Source: Opitutia bacterium
GTDB lineage: Bacteria > Verrucomicrobiota > Verrucomicrobiia > Opitutales > Opitutaceae
Direction: 5' to 3'
Assembly: GCA_016217545.1 (NCBI GenBank)
Contig: JACRHT010000002.1
Span: 310,001-374,000 of the forward strand
Length of the DNA stretch: 64,000 nt
Below the pieces are notes generated by a model. The model ran no database searches, was not told where the DNA came from, and saw only the letters and a list, made by a program, of their open reading frames with translations. Below are positions 50,251 to 60,118 of the stretch, piece after piece. The position numbers were made by a program, and so were the translations under genes. Every line of letters begins with the position of its first letter. The first letter of the stretch is position 1.

Positions 50251-51281
50251 AATCGCTGCGCTTGCGCGTCGCCCTTTGGTTCGCGGCGAGCGTCGCTGCG
50301 GTGATGCTGGTGTTCGTCGGCGTCACGTTCCTGCATCTCCGCCACGAGTTGCGCGTCGAGAAATGGGAGCGCGCGCAAGGCCGCGACGCCGACTGGTCGC
50401 TGCACGGCAGCTACTCCGAATCCGAGATCGCCGACATCGTCGGCGAACTTTGGTCGCTTTCCCTGCTCTACGCGACGCCCGTGCTGCTGCTGGCGATGGC
50501 CGCCGGCTACGTGGTCGCGCGCCGGGCGTTCCAGCCGATCGAGGAGATGAATCGCCAGCTCCAGCGCATCGGCGCGAGCAATCTCGGCGCGCGCGTCGAC
50601 GTGGCGCGCGCTGACCGCGAGATCCGCGCCATCGGCGAGAACATCAACGGCCTGCTGGTGCGCCTCGAAACCTCGTTTCAGCAGCTGTCGGACTTCTCCG
50701 CGCAAGTCGCGCATGAGCTGCGCACGCCGCTCACCCTCATGCGCCTGCAGATCGAGGAGGCGGCCGGGCGCATCGAACCCGCGCTCGCCGAATCGATGCA
50801 GGAGGAGCTGAAACGTCTTTCCGACTACGTCGACCAGTGCCTGCTCCTCGCGGTCGCTGAGCAGGGCCGGCTGCAAACGCAACCCGCATCCCTGAATCTC
50901 CGCGAAGTCGTCGGCGACGTGGTCGAAGCCTACACGCTCCTCGCCCGCGAAGCCGGCCGCGCCATCGAGTGGCAGGCCGTCGACTGTCCGGTGGTGGCCG
51001 ACCCGCGCTACGTGCGCCAGTTGCTGCACATCCTGCTGAGCAACGCCCTCCGCCATGGCGAAGGCCCGATCGCAGTGCACGTGCGCGCGGATGGACACGG
51101 CGCGATTTGCCAAGTGATCAACCGCACGCGTTCCGGCCCCGCTGCGGCCTCCGCCGGCAACGGCATCGGCCTGCGACTCGCGCGCGCCCTCGCGACCGTG
51201 CTCGCCGTCGATCTCGCCGCCGGCCCGACGGAAGCAGGCCAATACGCGGCGAGCCTGCGTTTCCGGCCCCCGGCGGCCTGA
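50247..51281 (+). CDS. Sensor histidine kinase partner of the OmpR-type regulator
   Basis: 344 residues. Two membrane segments (about 8-30 and 70-92) enclose a very short periplasmic loop of about 40 residues. A HAMP linker follows, and H156 lies in SAQVAHELRTPLT. The ATPase domain has an N-box-like HILLSNALRHGEG and a G2 GNGIGLRLA, but the usual DxGxG G1 box is not clear (NRTRSGPAAAS stands there). The stimulus probably acts within the membrane or via a partner. It is coupled to the regulator gene by a four-base overlap. Confidence 0.9.
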   Translation: MKSLRLRVALWFAASVAAVMLVFVGVTFLHLRHELRVEKWERAQGRDADWSLHGSYSESEIADIVGELWSLSLLYATPVLLLAMAAGYVVARRAFQPIEEMNRQLQRIGASNLGARVDVARADREIRAIGENINGLLVRLETSFQQLSDFSAQVAHELRTPLTLMRLQIEEAAGRIEPALAESMQEELKRLSDYVDQCLLLAVAEQGRLQTQPASLNLREVVGDVVEAYTLLAREAGRAIEWQAVDCPVVADPRYVRQLLHILLSNALRHGEGPIAVHVRADGHGAICQVINRTRSGPAAASAGNGIGLRLARALATVLAVDLAAGPTEAGQYAASLRFRPPAA

Positions 51282-51404
51282 AAACACCACCCCGGAGCGG
51301 CGTTTCCGCGCTCCGATTTCCGCCCTCCGTCAAGGGGCCCGATCCTCCGTTCTGCCCCCTTGACTCCCCTCTGGCCTGGAGTAGCGTCCGGCGCTTTTCC
51401 CAGA

Positions 51405-54335
51405 ATGGCCCAAGAACTTAAAGACACACTCCTGCTTCCGAAGACGGATTTCCCCATGCGGGCAAATCTCGTGTCCCGCGAGCCGGAGCGAATTAAGCAC
51501 TGGGACAAACTCGGCCTCTACGCCCGCATCCAGGCCAAGCGCGCCGACTCCGGGAAGAAATACGTCCTGCACGACGGCCCGCCCTTCACCAACGGCGACG
51601 TCCACATCGGCACCGCGCTGAACAAGTCGCTCAAGGATTTCGTCAACCGCTACAAGTCCATGCGCGGCTTCGCGACGCCCTACGTGCCGGGCTGGGACTG
51701 CCACGGCCTGCCGATCGAGCAGAAGGTCAGCCGCGAAATCCAGGAGCAGAAGCTCAACCTCACCACCGCCGAGCTGCGCGCGAAGTGCGACGCGTTTTCC
51801 GAGAGCTGGATCGCGAAGCAGACCGCGCAATTCAAGCGCGTCGGCGTCCTCGCCGACTGGGCCAGCCAATACAAGACGAAGGCGCCCGCCTACGAGGCCG
51901 ACATCCTGCGCACGTTCGCCGCGTTCGTGGAGCAAGGCCTCGTCTACCGCTCCAAGAAACCCGTTTACTGGTCGATCCCCTTCGAGACCGCGCTCGCCGA
52001 AGCCGAGATCGAATACAAGGACCACGTCTCTCCCTCGATCTGGGTGAAGTTCGCCGTCCCCGCCGATCAGGCCGCGAAGTTCGGCCTGCCGACCGACAAG
52101 CCACTCTTCGTCGTCATCTGGACGACCACGCCGTGGACGATTCCCGCCAATCTCGCGATCGCGGTGCACCCGGAGGTCGATTACGTCGTCGCCGACCTCG
52201 GCGCAGAGCGCATCGTCGTCGCCGAGGCGTTGCTCGGCTCCGTCGCGACTGCGGCCAAGCTCGAAGCTCAGCCGACGGTCATGAAGACCGTCAAGGGCGC
52301 GACGCTCGAGCATCTCGCGCCGCGCCACCCGTTCATCGACCGCGCTTCGCCTGTCGTGCTCGCCGACTACGTCACGACCGACAGCGGCACCGGCTGCGTG
52401 CACACCGCGCCCGGCCACGGCGCGGAGGACTATCTCACCGGCCTCAAATACAAGCTCGAGATCTACTGCCCCGTCGGCGACGACGGCCGCTATGTCGACG
52501 ACGGCAAGGTGCCCGCCGACATGGTTGGCCTCACGACGCTCGAGAGCGTCGAAGACCTCGCCGCCAAGAAGACCTCGCCCGCCAACATCGCCGTGTTGAA
52601 GAAACTCGACGCTGCCGGCGCGCTCCTCGCGAAGCAGCGTTACGAGCACCAATACCCGCATTGCTGGCGCTCGAAGACCCCGATCGTTTTCCGCGCCGTC
52701 GACCAGTGGTTCGTCTCGCTCGATGTTGCCCGCAGTGCCCCTGTAGCCGGGGTCGCCGACCCCGGCCCGGCCTCAGCGAGGCCGGCTACATCAACCCCGC
52801 GTCAGGTCGCGCTCGGCGAAATCACGAAGATCGCCGAGGCTCAGGGCTGGATTCCCGCCTGGGGCGAAGCGCGCATTCGCGGCGCCGTCGAATCGCGTCC
52901 GGATTGGTGCATCAGCCGCCAGCGCTCGTGGGGCGTCCCGATCATCGCCTTCTACGGCCCGAACAAACAGGCCTACATCGACGGCGGCGTCATCCGCGCC
53001 GTCGCCGACAAGATCGCCACCCAAGGCACCAACTTCTGGTATGCCGCCCCCGCCGCCGAGATCCTCGCCGGCGTGACGCTGCCCGCCGGCTGGCCGAGCG
53101 CCGACCAACTCACCTGCGGTCGCGACACCCTCGACGTCTGGATCGACTCCGGCTCGTCGCACGTGTTCATGCGCGATTTCATGGCGCGCACGTTCGGCCA
53201 GGACCGCCAAGCCACGCCCGCCGACCTCTACCTCGAAGGCAGCGACCAGCACCGCGGTTGGTTCCAATCGTCACTCTGGACGAGCGTCATCGCCTACGGC
53301 GCCGCGCCCTACAAGGCCGTCCTGACGCACGGCTTCATCGTCGACAAGAACCGCCAGAAAATCTCCAAGAGTTCGACCTACCAGAAGCCGCAGACCGCCG
53401 AAGCCTACATCAAGGACCACGGCGCGGACGTCATCCGCCTCTGGATCGCCTCGCAGGATTTTCGCGACGACATCCCGGTCGACGAGGAAATCCTCAAGCA
53501 CGTCGGCGAGGCGTATCGCCTTTTCCGCAATACCTTCCGCTTCCAGCTCTCGAACCTGTTCGATTTCGACGCGACGCAGCACGCCGTGCCCTACGCGCAA
53601 CTCGACGCGCTCGACCGCTGGGCGTTGCACCAGACCGCGAAGCTCCTCGCCGAGTGCACCGCCGCCTACGACGCGTTCGAGTTCCACCGCGTCTACCAGC
53701 TCTGCAACCAGTTCTGCTCGGTCACGCTGTCCGCGACCTATCACGACATCCTGAAGGACCGCCTCTACACGCTCGGCGCCAAGCACCCGCTCCGCCGCTC
53801 GTCGCAGACCGCGATCCACGCGATCTTCACCACGCTCGTGAAGATCCTCGCGCCCGTCCTGACCTTCACCGCCGACGAAGCCTGGAGCTTCGCCACCACC
53901 GGCAAGGAATACGCCGACGACTCGATCCATTTGCAGGACTGGCCGACCGCCCCCGCCGAGTGGACCGACGCCGCGCTCGACGCCGACTTCGCCACGCTGC
54001 TCAAGCTCCGCGCCAAGGTCACCGAGTCGCTCGAGCCGCTCCGCCAAGCCGGCAACATCGGCAAATCGCTCGATGCGACGCTCAGCTTCTCCGGCGCGCC
54101 AGACACCGCGGAGATGGTTGCACTCGCGAAGCATCACGGTTTCCTGCCGGAGTTCTTCATCGTTTCGTCCGTCGCCTTGGAACCAAAGCTCGGCGCGGCG
54201 CTCGAAATCAAATCGCTCAACGCCCGCGAAGCCGGCCTCCACCGCTGCCCGCGCTGCTGGCGCTGGGTCCCGGCCCTCGCCCATTCCCCGCACGGAGAGA
54301 TTTGCCCTCGGTGCGCCGACGCACTTAATTCCTGA
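51405..54335 (+). CDS. ileS: Isoleucyl-tRNA synthetase carrying an in-frame REPIN
   Basis: Class I aminoacyl-tRNA synthetase charging tRNA-Ile; 976 residues. The HIGH-type motif is NGDVHIGTALN (H67), KMSKS is KISKS (652-656), and the C-terminal zinc finger is CPRCWRW ... CPRCAD. Residues 447-462 (VAGVADPGPASARPAT) are encoded by the 48-base REPIN at 52743-52790, between WFVSLDVARS and the conserved GWIPAWGEARI. The frame is intact on both sides. The start is ATG 51405; a TTG 45 bases earlier is unlikely. It is followed 14 bases later by a DksA-like gene and then lspA, so the order is ileS-dksA-like-lspA. Confidence 0.96.
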   Translation: MAQELKDTLLLPKTDFPMRANLVSREPERIKHWDKLGLYARIQAKRADSGKKYVLHDGPPFTNGDVHIGTALNKSLKDFVNRYKSMRGFATPYVPGWDCHGLPIEQKVSREIQEQKLNLTTAELRAKCDAFSESWIAKQTAQFKRVGVLADWASQYKTKAPAYEADILRTFAAFVEQGLVYRSKKPVYWSIPFETALAEAEIEYKDHVSPSIWVKFAVPADQAAKFGLPTDKPLFVVIWTTTPWTIPANLAIAVHPEVDYVVADLGAERIVVAEALLGSVATAAKLEAQPTVMKTVKGATLEHLAPRHPFIDRASPVVLADYVTTDSGTGCVHTAPGHGAEDYLTGLKYKLEIYCPVGDDGRYVDDGKVPADMVGLTTLESVEDLAAKKTSPANIAVLKKLDAAGALLAKQRYEHQYPHCWRSKTPIVFRAVDQWFVSLDVARSAPVAGVADPGPASARPATSTPRQVALGEITKIAEAQGWIPAWGEARIRGAVESRPDWCISRQRSWGVPIIAFYGPNKQAYIDGGVIRAVADKIATQGTNFWYAAPAAEILAGVTLPAGWPSADQLTCGRDTLDVWIDSGSSHVFMRDFMARTFGQDRQATPADLYLEGSDQHRGWFQSSLWTSVIAYGAAPYKAVLTHGFIVDKNRQKISKSSTYQKPQTAEAYIKDHGADVIRLWIASQDFRDDIPVDEEILKHVGEAYRLFRNTFRFQLSNLFDFDATQHAVPYAQLDALDRWALHQTAKLLAECTAAYDAFEFHRVYQLCNQFCSVTLSATYHDILKDRLYTLGAKHPLRRSSQTAIHAIFTTLVKILAPVLTFTADEAWSFATTGKEYADDSIHLQDWPTAPAEWTDAALDADFATLLKLRAKVTESLEPLRQAGNIGKSLDATLSFSGAPDTAEMVALAKHHGFLPEFFIVSSVALEPKLGAALEIKSLNAREAGLHRCPRCWRWVPALAHSPHGEICPRCADALNS
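52743..52790. repeat. In-frame REPIN inside ileS
   Basis: 48 bases, exactly 16 codons. The left hairpin is GTAG plus CCGGGGTCgccGACCCCGG (52743-52765), the same as the right half of REPIN A. The right hairpin, read on the minus strand, is GTAG plus CCGGCCTCgctGAGGCCGG (52767-52789). The two hairpins abut with a single base between them, unlike the intergenic copies which have spacers of about 20-40 bases. Confidence 0.9.
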
Positions 54336-54349
54336 CCCCCGAACTCCCC

Positions 54350-55300
54350 ATGGCCAAGAAGCACCCCGCCAAAAAGCTTGTGAAGAAAGCGACTCCCACG
54401 AAATCCGCCAAGCCGGCGAAAACTCTCCCGGCCAAGAAAACTCCCGCGCCCACCAAGATCGCGGCCAAGCCCGCCGCGGCCAAGCCCGAGCCTTCCAAAT
54501 CCGCTCCGGCCACCGCGCCCAAGGCTAAAGGCGCGATGAGCGCGGCCGATTTGAAGCGCATGATTCTCGAGCGGAAATCCGCGGGCCCCGCTAAATCCAT
54601 TTCCTTCTCGCTCGATGAGGTTCGCGAGATCGCGAAGAAAAACGAGTCGACCGTCACCTCGACCGAGAAGACGACCAAGACCGCAAAGACCGTCGGTGGC
54701 AAAGCCGCCGACGCCCACGCGAAGCAGGACAAGCCGCACAAGCCGAACCACGTGAAGCCGGCCTCGCTCGCCGACATCCTCGGTTTCGCCCCCGGCAAGA
54801 AGTCGCACAAGCCCGTCATCGTCCACGAGGACGAGGTCCCGGAAAAATTCCGCCGCTACTACAAGATGCTCACCGAACTCCGCTCCCACGTGATGGAGAA
54901 GCTCGGCGAGCACACCGAGGACACGCTGATGAAGTCCTCCAAGGACGACTCCGGCGACCTCTCCGGCTACGGCCAGCACATGGCCGATGCGGGCACCGAC
55001 ACCTTCGACCGCGACTTCGCCCTCTCGCTCGTCTCGAGCGAACAGGAGGCCCTCTCCGAGATCGAAGCCGCCATCAAGCGCATCCACGACGGCACCTACG
55101 GCATCTGCGAATCCACCCAGAAGCCCATCGCCAAGGAGCGCCTGCTCGCCGTGCCCTTCACCCGCTATTCCGCCGAGGCCCAGAAGGACGTCGAACGCCA
55201 CTCGCACCGCTCCCAGCAGCGCGGCGGCCTCTTCGGCGACGCCGGCGATGAAGAAGGCGGCGGCAAAGTGTCCGACGACGACGGCGGCGGCGACGAGTAA
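54350..55300 (+). CDS. DksA/TraR-like protein with histone-like basic tail and degenerate zinc finger
   Basis: 316 residues. The N-terminal 65 are lysine/alanine/proline-rich (AKKHPAKKLVKKA-type), resembling histone H1 or bacterial Hc1 tails and implying nucleic-acid binding. A less ordered middle follows. The C-terminal 130 residues match the DksA/TraR coiled-coil plus finger (EIEAAIKRIHDGTYGICE, KPIAKERLLAVPFTRYSAE). However, only C253 of the four finger cysteines remains, so it should not bind zinc in the normal way. The C-terminus is acidic and glycine-rich. It sits between ileS and lspA, probably co-transcribed. A role at RNA polymerase is inferred from the family. Confidence 0.8.
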   Translation: MAKKHPAKKLVKKATPTKSAKPAKTLPAKKTPAPTKIAAKPAAAKPEPSKSAPATAPKAKGAMSAADLKRMILERKSAGPAKSISFSLDEVREIAKKNESTVTSTEKTTKTAKTVGGKAADAHAKQDKPHKPNHVKPASLADILGFAPGKKSHKPVIVHEDEVPEKFRRYYKMLTELRSHVMEKLGEHTEDTLMKSSKDDSGDLSGYGQHMADAGTDTFDRDFALSLVSSEQEALSEIEAAIKRIHDGTYGICESTQKPIAKERLLAVPFTRYSAEAQKDVERHSHRSQQRGGLFGDAGDEEGGGKVSDDDGGGDE

Positions 55301-55326
55301 GCGCCGCCCACGGTCCATCGCCCCGT

Positions 55327-55884
55327 TTGAACACCGGCCCGGCCAGCTCCGGTTCTGTTTCCGTCCCCCCCGCATCCCGGACGCCGTCCGAACGCGTCCG
55401 GGCTTATCGGCGCCTGTGGCTCGTCGCGTTCGGCGTCTACGTGCTCGACCAGCTGACCAAGCTCGCGATCGAGGCCCGCCTGCCTTACCCGACCTACGGC
55501 CCGCCCGCGCACATCCCGATCGTCGACGGATTCTTCAACCTCGTGCACGTTGGCAACACCGGCGCGGCGTGGAGCATCCTGAGCGGCCGCGGCCACTGGC
55601 TCGGCCTGCTCGCCGTCGCGACGCTGATCGCGATCTATTTCTGGCGCCACACGCTCGGCCTGCGCAACGGCGTCGTCCAACTTTGCTTCGGCGGACTCAT
55701 CGGCGGCACCGTGGGCAACCTGACGGACCGCATCCGCGTGGGCCACGTCGTCGACTTCCTCGACTTCCATTTCGGCAGCTACATCTACCCGTCGTTCAAC
55801 GTCGCCGACATGGGCATCGTGTGCGGCGTGTTCGGCTACATCCTGTGGTCCCTCCGCCAGCCGGCGGAGCCGGTTGGCAAGTAG
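55327..55884 (+). CDS. lspA: Lipoprotein signal peptidase (signal peptidase II)
   Basis: Integral-membrane aspartic peptidase removing signal peptides of lipoproteins; 185 residues with four membrane segments. The catalytic aspartates are D143 (VVDFLDF) and D161 (NVADMGI), with the conserved NTGAAWSI and GNLTDR blocks. The start is TTG 55327, giving a roughly 25-residue non-membrane N-terminal extension. A later start is possible. It follows the DksA-like gene by 26 bases. Convergent with yicC. Confidence 0.93.
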   Translation: MNTGPASSGSVSVPPASRTPSERVRAYRRLWLVAFGVYVLDQLTKLAIEARLPYPTYGPPAHIPIVDGFFNLVHVGNTGAAWSILSGRGHWLGLLAVATLIAIYFWRHTLGLRNGVVQLCFGGLIGGTVGNLTDRIRVGHVVDFLDFHFGSYIYPSFNVADMGIVCGVFGYILWSLRQPAEPVGK

Positions 55885-55898
55885 CAGGTGACAAATTC

Positions 55899-55955
55899 CA
55901 AGTAACAAGGTCCCGAACGTCGGCCGTGGCGGGGATCGCAGGTTCTTGTTACTTG
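55899..55955. repeat. 11-bp inverted repeat after lspA
   Basis: CAAGTAACAAG (55899-55909) is mirrored by CTTGTTACTTG (55945-55955). It is AT-richer than its surroundings and lies between the convergent lspA and yicC genes. It may be a terminator hairpin or a different small dispersed repeat. Confidence 0.55.
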
Positions 55956-55979
55956 TCCCTTGATCCTTCCCACTTCGTG

Positions 55980-55998
55980 GAGTGAGCGAAGCTCACTC
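55980..55998. terminator. Hairpin at the yicC stop codon
   Basis: GAGTGAGC gaa GCTCACTC, a perfect 8-bp stem that includes the yicC stop codon. On the minus strand it could end yicC transcription; it has no T-run. Confidence 0.5.
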
Positions 55999-56856
55999 GA
56001 CATTCGCCATCTGCTCGCGCACGCGCTCGAGCTCGTTCTTGCACTCGATCACGCGCTGGCCGATCTGGAGGTCGTTCGCCTTGCTGCCGATGGTGTGAAT
56101 CTCGCGGCCGATCTCCTGGATGATAAACTCGGCCTTGCGCCCCACTTCGCCCTCGGAGCGCAGCAATTCCCGCAGTTGTCCGAAGTGGCTCCGTAGCCGC
56201 GTAATTTCCTCCGTCACGTCGCAACGGTCGGCGAACAGCGCCACTTCCTTGAGCACGCGCTCGTCGCTGACGTCCAATTCGAGTCCCGCCGCGCGCAGGC
56301 GCTGCATCAGCTGCTCACGGTAGGCCGGTGCCACGTGTGGCGTGCGCTGCGCGATCGCTTCGACGTGGGTGTGCAGCTTTTCGATCCGCCCGAGAAAATC
56401 CACCAACAGCGCCTCGCCTTCCTTTGCGCGCATCGCTCCGAGCCCGCGCAACGCCGCCAACAGCGCTTGCTCCACTGCCGGCCACGCCTGCTCCACCGCG
56501 CCGAGTTTTCCGCCGCCGCCCTGCGAGCTGGCGATTTCCCAGAGCAGCTCCGCCGTCGGCTCGAACGGCACGCCCCGCGCCTGCGCGAGCGAGCGCAGCC
56601 GGTCGAGCGTCTCCGCGACCGCCTCTTCGTCCCATTCCGCCTCCGTTCCGCCCGTGACCTCCACGACAACGTGAACCTTGCCGCGCACGACCACTTTGCG
56701 GACGGCCTCAGCCACTGCCGCTTCCATTGCGTCCCACGCGTCCGGCAGCGCCATCGTGAGATCGAGTCCGCGACGGTTGACCGAGTTCACCTGCACGGTG
56801 ATCGCATGGGAGCCAAACTGGGCGGATCCGCGGCCGAAGCCGGTCATGGAGTTCAT
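55993..56856 (-). CDS. yicC: YicC family endoribonuclease
   Basis: 287 residues, full length for the family. The N-terminal MTGFGRG signature, the central domain, and the C-terminal DUF1732 part (LRSHFGQLRELL, GRKAEFIIQEIGREI, NTIGSKAND-type TIGSKAND) are all present. E. coli YicC is linked to RNA decay and regulation of small-RNA levels. The ATG at 56856 is used; the ATG three residues on would also fit. The gene ends at the hairpin above and converges on lspA. Confidence 0.9.
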   Translation of the reverse strand: MNSMTGFGRGSAQFGSHAITVQVNSVNRRGLDLTMALPDAWDAMEAAVAEAVRKVVVRGKVHVVVEVTGGTEAEWDEEAVAETLDRLRSLAQARGVPFEPTAELLWEIASSQGGGGKLGAVEQAWPAVEQALLAALRGLGAMRAKEGEALLVDFLGRIEKLHTHVEAIAQRTPHVAPAYREQLMQRLRAAGLELDVSDERVLKEVALFADRCDVTEEITRLRSHFGQLRELLRSEGEVGRKAEFIIQEIGREIHTIGSKANDLQIGQRVIECKNELERVREQMANVE

Positions 56857-56866
56857 GTGAGGAAAA

Positions 56867-56895
56867 GTCCAAACTCCAAACGGCCAAACGCCAAA
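56867..56895 (+). repeat. Left CCAAA-heptamer repeat of the four-helix-bundle gene
   Basis: Four tandem units of the type nnCCAAA (starting TCCAAAC TCCAAAC), reading on the plus strand. An inverted counterpart of four units lies at 57273-57303 on the other side of the four-helix-bundle gene, so the pair frames a segment of about 435 bases. Confidence 0.7.
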
Positions 56896-56917
56896 GCTAA
56901 AGTCAGCGCATCGCGCA

Positions 56918-57271
56918 TCATTCCAGTCTCTTGACGATTGTCGTCAAAATGAGCTTCAGCTCGTGCGCTTCTTGGATCAACGCCGCTCGAGTTTCGTCGA
57001 GGGAGCGATTGTCAGCCGTATTAACCAAACGCAGCCGCAACCGGCACTCTTTCGCCTCCTTCCTGGCGATGCGGAAACGCATCACACGGTCCTTCGCACC
57101 CAGCGATTCGTTGGCCTCGATGCAATTGGCGGCCACTGAACCCGACGCGCGAACCAGCTGCCTCACGTCCTCGATATTTCCGATCGTTCGCGGCAAAGCG
57201 CGAATGAAACGCCTCACGTCAGCTGCGAACTTTTCTGTCCTTTCCTCCAGATCGTGAGGCTTGTCGGGCAC
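56918..57271 (-). CDS. Four-helix-bundle protein (23S rRNA intervening-sequence family)
   Basis: 117 residues, helical throughout: charged heptad-like segments, FAADVRRFIRALPRTIGN, then GSVAANCIEANES, RFRIARKEAKECRLRL and a last helix ending TIVKRLE. This is the S23/IVS-type four-helix bundle, also seen in diversity-generating-retroelement Avd proteins. Function is unknown; homologues occur as orphan genes and inside 23S rRNA genes of some bacteria. It is framed by inverted CCAAA repeats and ends beside trpB, which suggests a small mobile or inserted module. Start at ATG 57271. Confidence 0.85.
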   Translation of the reverse strand: MPDKPHDLEERTEKFAADVRRFIRALPRTIGNIEDVRQLVRASGSVAANCIEANESLGAKDRVMRFRIARKEAKECRLRLRLVNTADNRSLDETRAALIQEAHELKLILTTIVKRLE

Positions 57272-57272
57272 G

Positions 57273-57303
57273 ATTTGGAATTTGGACGTTTGGCGTTTGG
57301 GAT
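57273..57303 (-). repeat. Right CCAAA-heptamer repeat of the four-helix-bundle gene
   Basis: Four TTTGG-type units (TTTGGAATTTGGACGTTTGG and one more), the inverse of the left repeat. It starts just upstream of the four-helix-bundle start codon and ends one base before the trpB stop codon. Confidence 0.7.
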
Positions 57304-57304
57304 T

Positions 57305-58519
<1,215 letters not shown>

Positions 58520-58593
58520 CGGGCCCAACGGGTAGGCCCGGAGCAGGCAAACGCAAACGCCTTTTCCCGACATGCCACGAAAGCCCCGCTGTC

Positions 58594-60108
58594 TCAGGAC
58601 GCCGGCGCGGAAGCCGGTTTTTGCTCCCGCGGCTCGAGGCGCGAATAGAGCGAAAGGATCACTTCGCGCGGCAAACTCAAGGTGTTGACGAGACGCACCG
58701 GCGACGCGGTGGCCAGCATCGAGCGACTGGAGAAATCCACGGCCTTGATCGGCGGATAGCGGACGCCGAGCGGCTGGCGGCCCCGAGTTTGCCAGCGCGC
58801 CGCCGCGTCCGGCGCGCCGCACACGAGTCCGCACACCCAAAGACCCGAGGCCGGCGCGCTCGCCTCCAAGGCCGGGTCGCGCGCGATGCGGCTCACCAGC
58901 GCCCGATAGGCGGTCGCGTTCGGATGACGGATCAGCACGCCGGCAACTCGATCGATGCGCTGGGCCGTGAGCGGTTGCCGCAACACGTCCGCGAACGCGC
59001 CCTGCGCGACCGCAACGTCGCCCTCCGCCTGCGCCACGACGAACTGCATCAGCGACCGCTCGTGCGGCCCGATCCGCGCCGCATAGAAATCGAGCACGGT
59101 CTGCGCCTCCCGCGTCGCGCCGAGATCGGCCAATCGCTCCACCTGGTAGGTGGCGTAGAACGGATGCAACGGCCCGCCTCGCGGTTGAGCCCAGCGCTGG
59201 AGCACGCGCGCGCCGTGGCGCAGGCCGATCTCGCCTTGGAGCAGCGTCTGCGCCGGCTCGGAGAGGCGCGGCAGCAACGTCCGCGTTGCCTGCAAAAAAT
59301 CGCCCAACTCCACCGGCGGCAGCGCGCGAACCGCGAGCAGTGCGGAGCGCACCCAAATCGCTTCCTGCGCTTTGTCTTCCACCGCCATTTCCAAACTGAA
59401 AACGGCGAGCCGCGGCATGCGATCCACGCCGAGCAGAGTGTCGTGGTAGGCGATGGCCGTCCGGGCCGCTTCGTGCGGCACGCGTCGGCGCAGTTGCTCG
59501 AAACCCGCGTCAGCGGCGAAGAAACTGCCCTGGAACATCCCAATCTGCGCAAGCAGCAGGGACGCGGTGTAATTGTTCGCGTCGCGTTCGACCGCGGTCG
59601 ACAGCGCCAGCTGCGATTCGGCCAGGCGTCCGTCCAGAAACGCGCGGACGGCGCGCTCGAGCAGTTCTTCGGATTGAACGCGCCGAATCTCGGCCCACTT
59701 ACCCGGCCACGCCACCTGCACAAACCGCACGGGCACGTGGCCCACCACGCGCAACGCCGCAAATCCCGCGAGCGCCGCCGCGAGGTAACCGACGATCAGA
59801 AACGCCAGCACGCCTGCAACCACGCGGCCCCAGAACGGCCGCACTTGCGCGGCGGGCACCGAGCAAACCCAGCCCTCGTCGGTTCCGAACAGCAAGGGGC
59901 ACACGCGGCGGAAGCGCTCCGGCTCGTGCCATCCGAGGACGGCGTCGCATGCGACCATCTTGCCGCGCCCGAGGTCGCTCTCGTTCTGGCACGGGCAACG
60001 GCCGCGGCGGCCGCGCAGCACGTAGGCGGTTTTGCGCGTGTTCCAATAGAACGCCGCCCCGACCAATCGCGCGCCATCGGCCAGCCAGCGGGAAATGCGT
60101 CGCAGCAT
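58594..60108 (-). CDS. Membrane protein with N-terminal cysteine cluster and TPR-like repeats
   Basis: 504 residues. The N-terminal cytosolic part has a cysteine pattern CPCQNESD (C38, C40), C54, C70 and C82 with [16 protein letters not shown], which could bind a metal. One strong membrane segment (about 95-120, [20 protein letters not shown]) separates it from a large alpha-helical domain with TPR-like repeats (about 140-420). No family I recognise. The gene lies about 75 bases upstream of trpB on the same strand and follows the PEP-CTERM gene. A TTG or ATG three codons up is possible; ATG 60108 is used. Confidence 0.7.
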   Translation of the reverse strand: MLRRISRWLADGARLVGAAFYWNTRKTAYVLRGRRGRCPCQNESDLGRGKMVACDAVLGWHEPERFRRVCPLLFGTDEGWVCSVPAAQVRPFWGRVVAGVLAFLIVGYLAAALAGFAALRVVGHVPVRFVQVAWPGKWAEIRRVQSEELLERAVRAFLDGRLAESQLALSTAVERDANNYTASLLLAQIGMFQGSFFAADAGFEQLRRRVPHEAARTAIAYHDTLLGVDRMPRLAVFSLEMAVEDKAQEAIWVRSALLAVRALPPVELGDFLQATRTLLPRLSEPAQTLLQGEIGLRHGARVLQRWAQPRGGPLHPFYATYQVERLADLGATREAQTVLDFYAARIGPHERSLMQFVVAQAEGDVAVAQGAFADVLRQPLTAQRIDRVAGVLIRHPNATAYRALVSRIARDPALEASAPASGLWVCGLVCGAPDAAARWQTRGRQPLGVRYPPIKAVDFSSRSMLATASPVRLVNTLSLPREVILSLYSRLEPREQKPASAPAS

Positions 60109-60118
60109 GCTGCGCAAC

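Noticed and set aside
51785-54328. An 847-residue open frame in another frame of ileS
   Set aside because: Arginine-rich shadow of the ileS coding frame, which carries all synthetase motifs.
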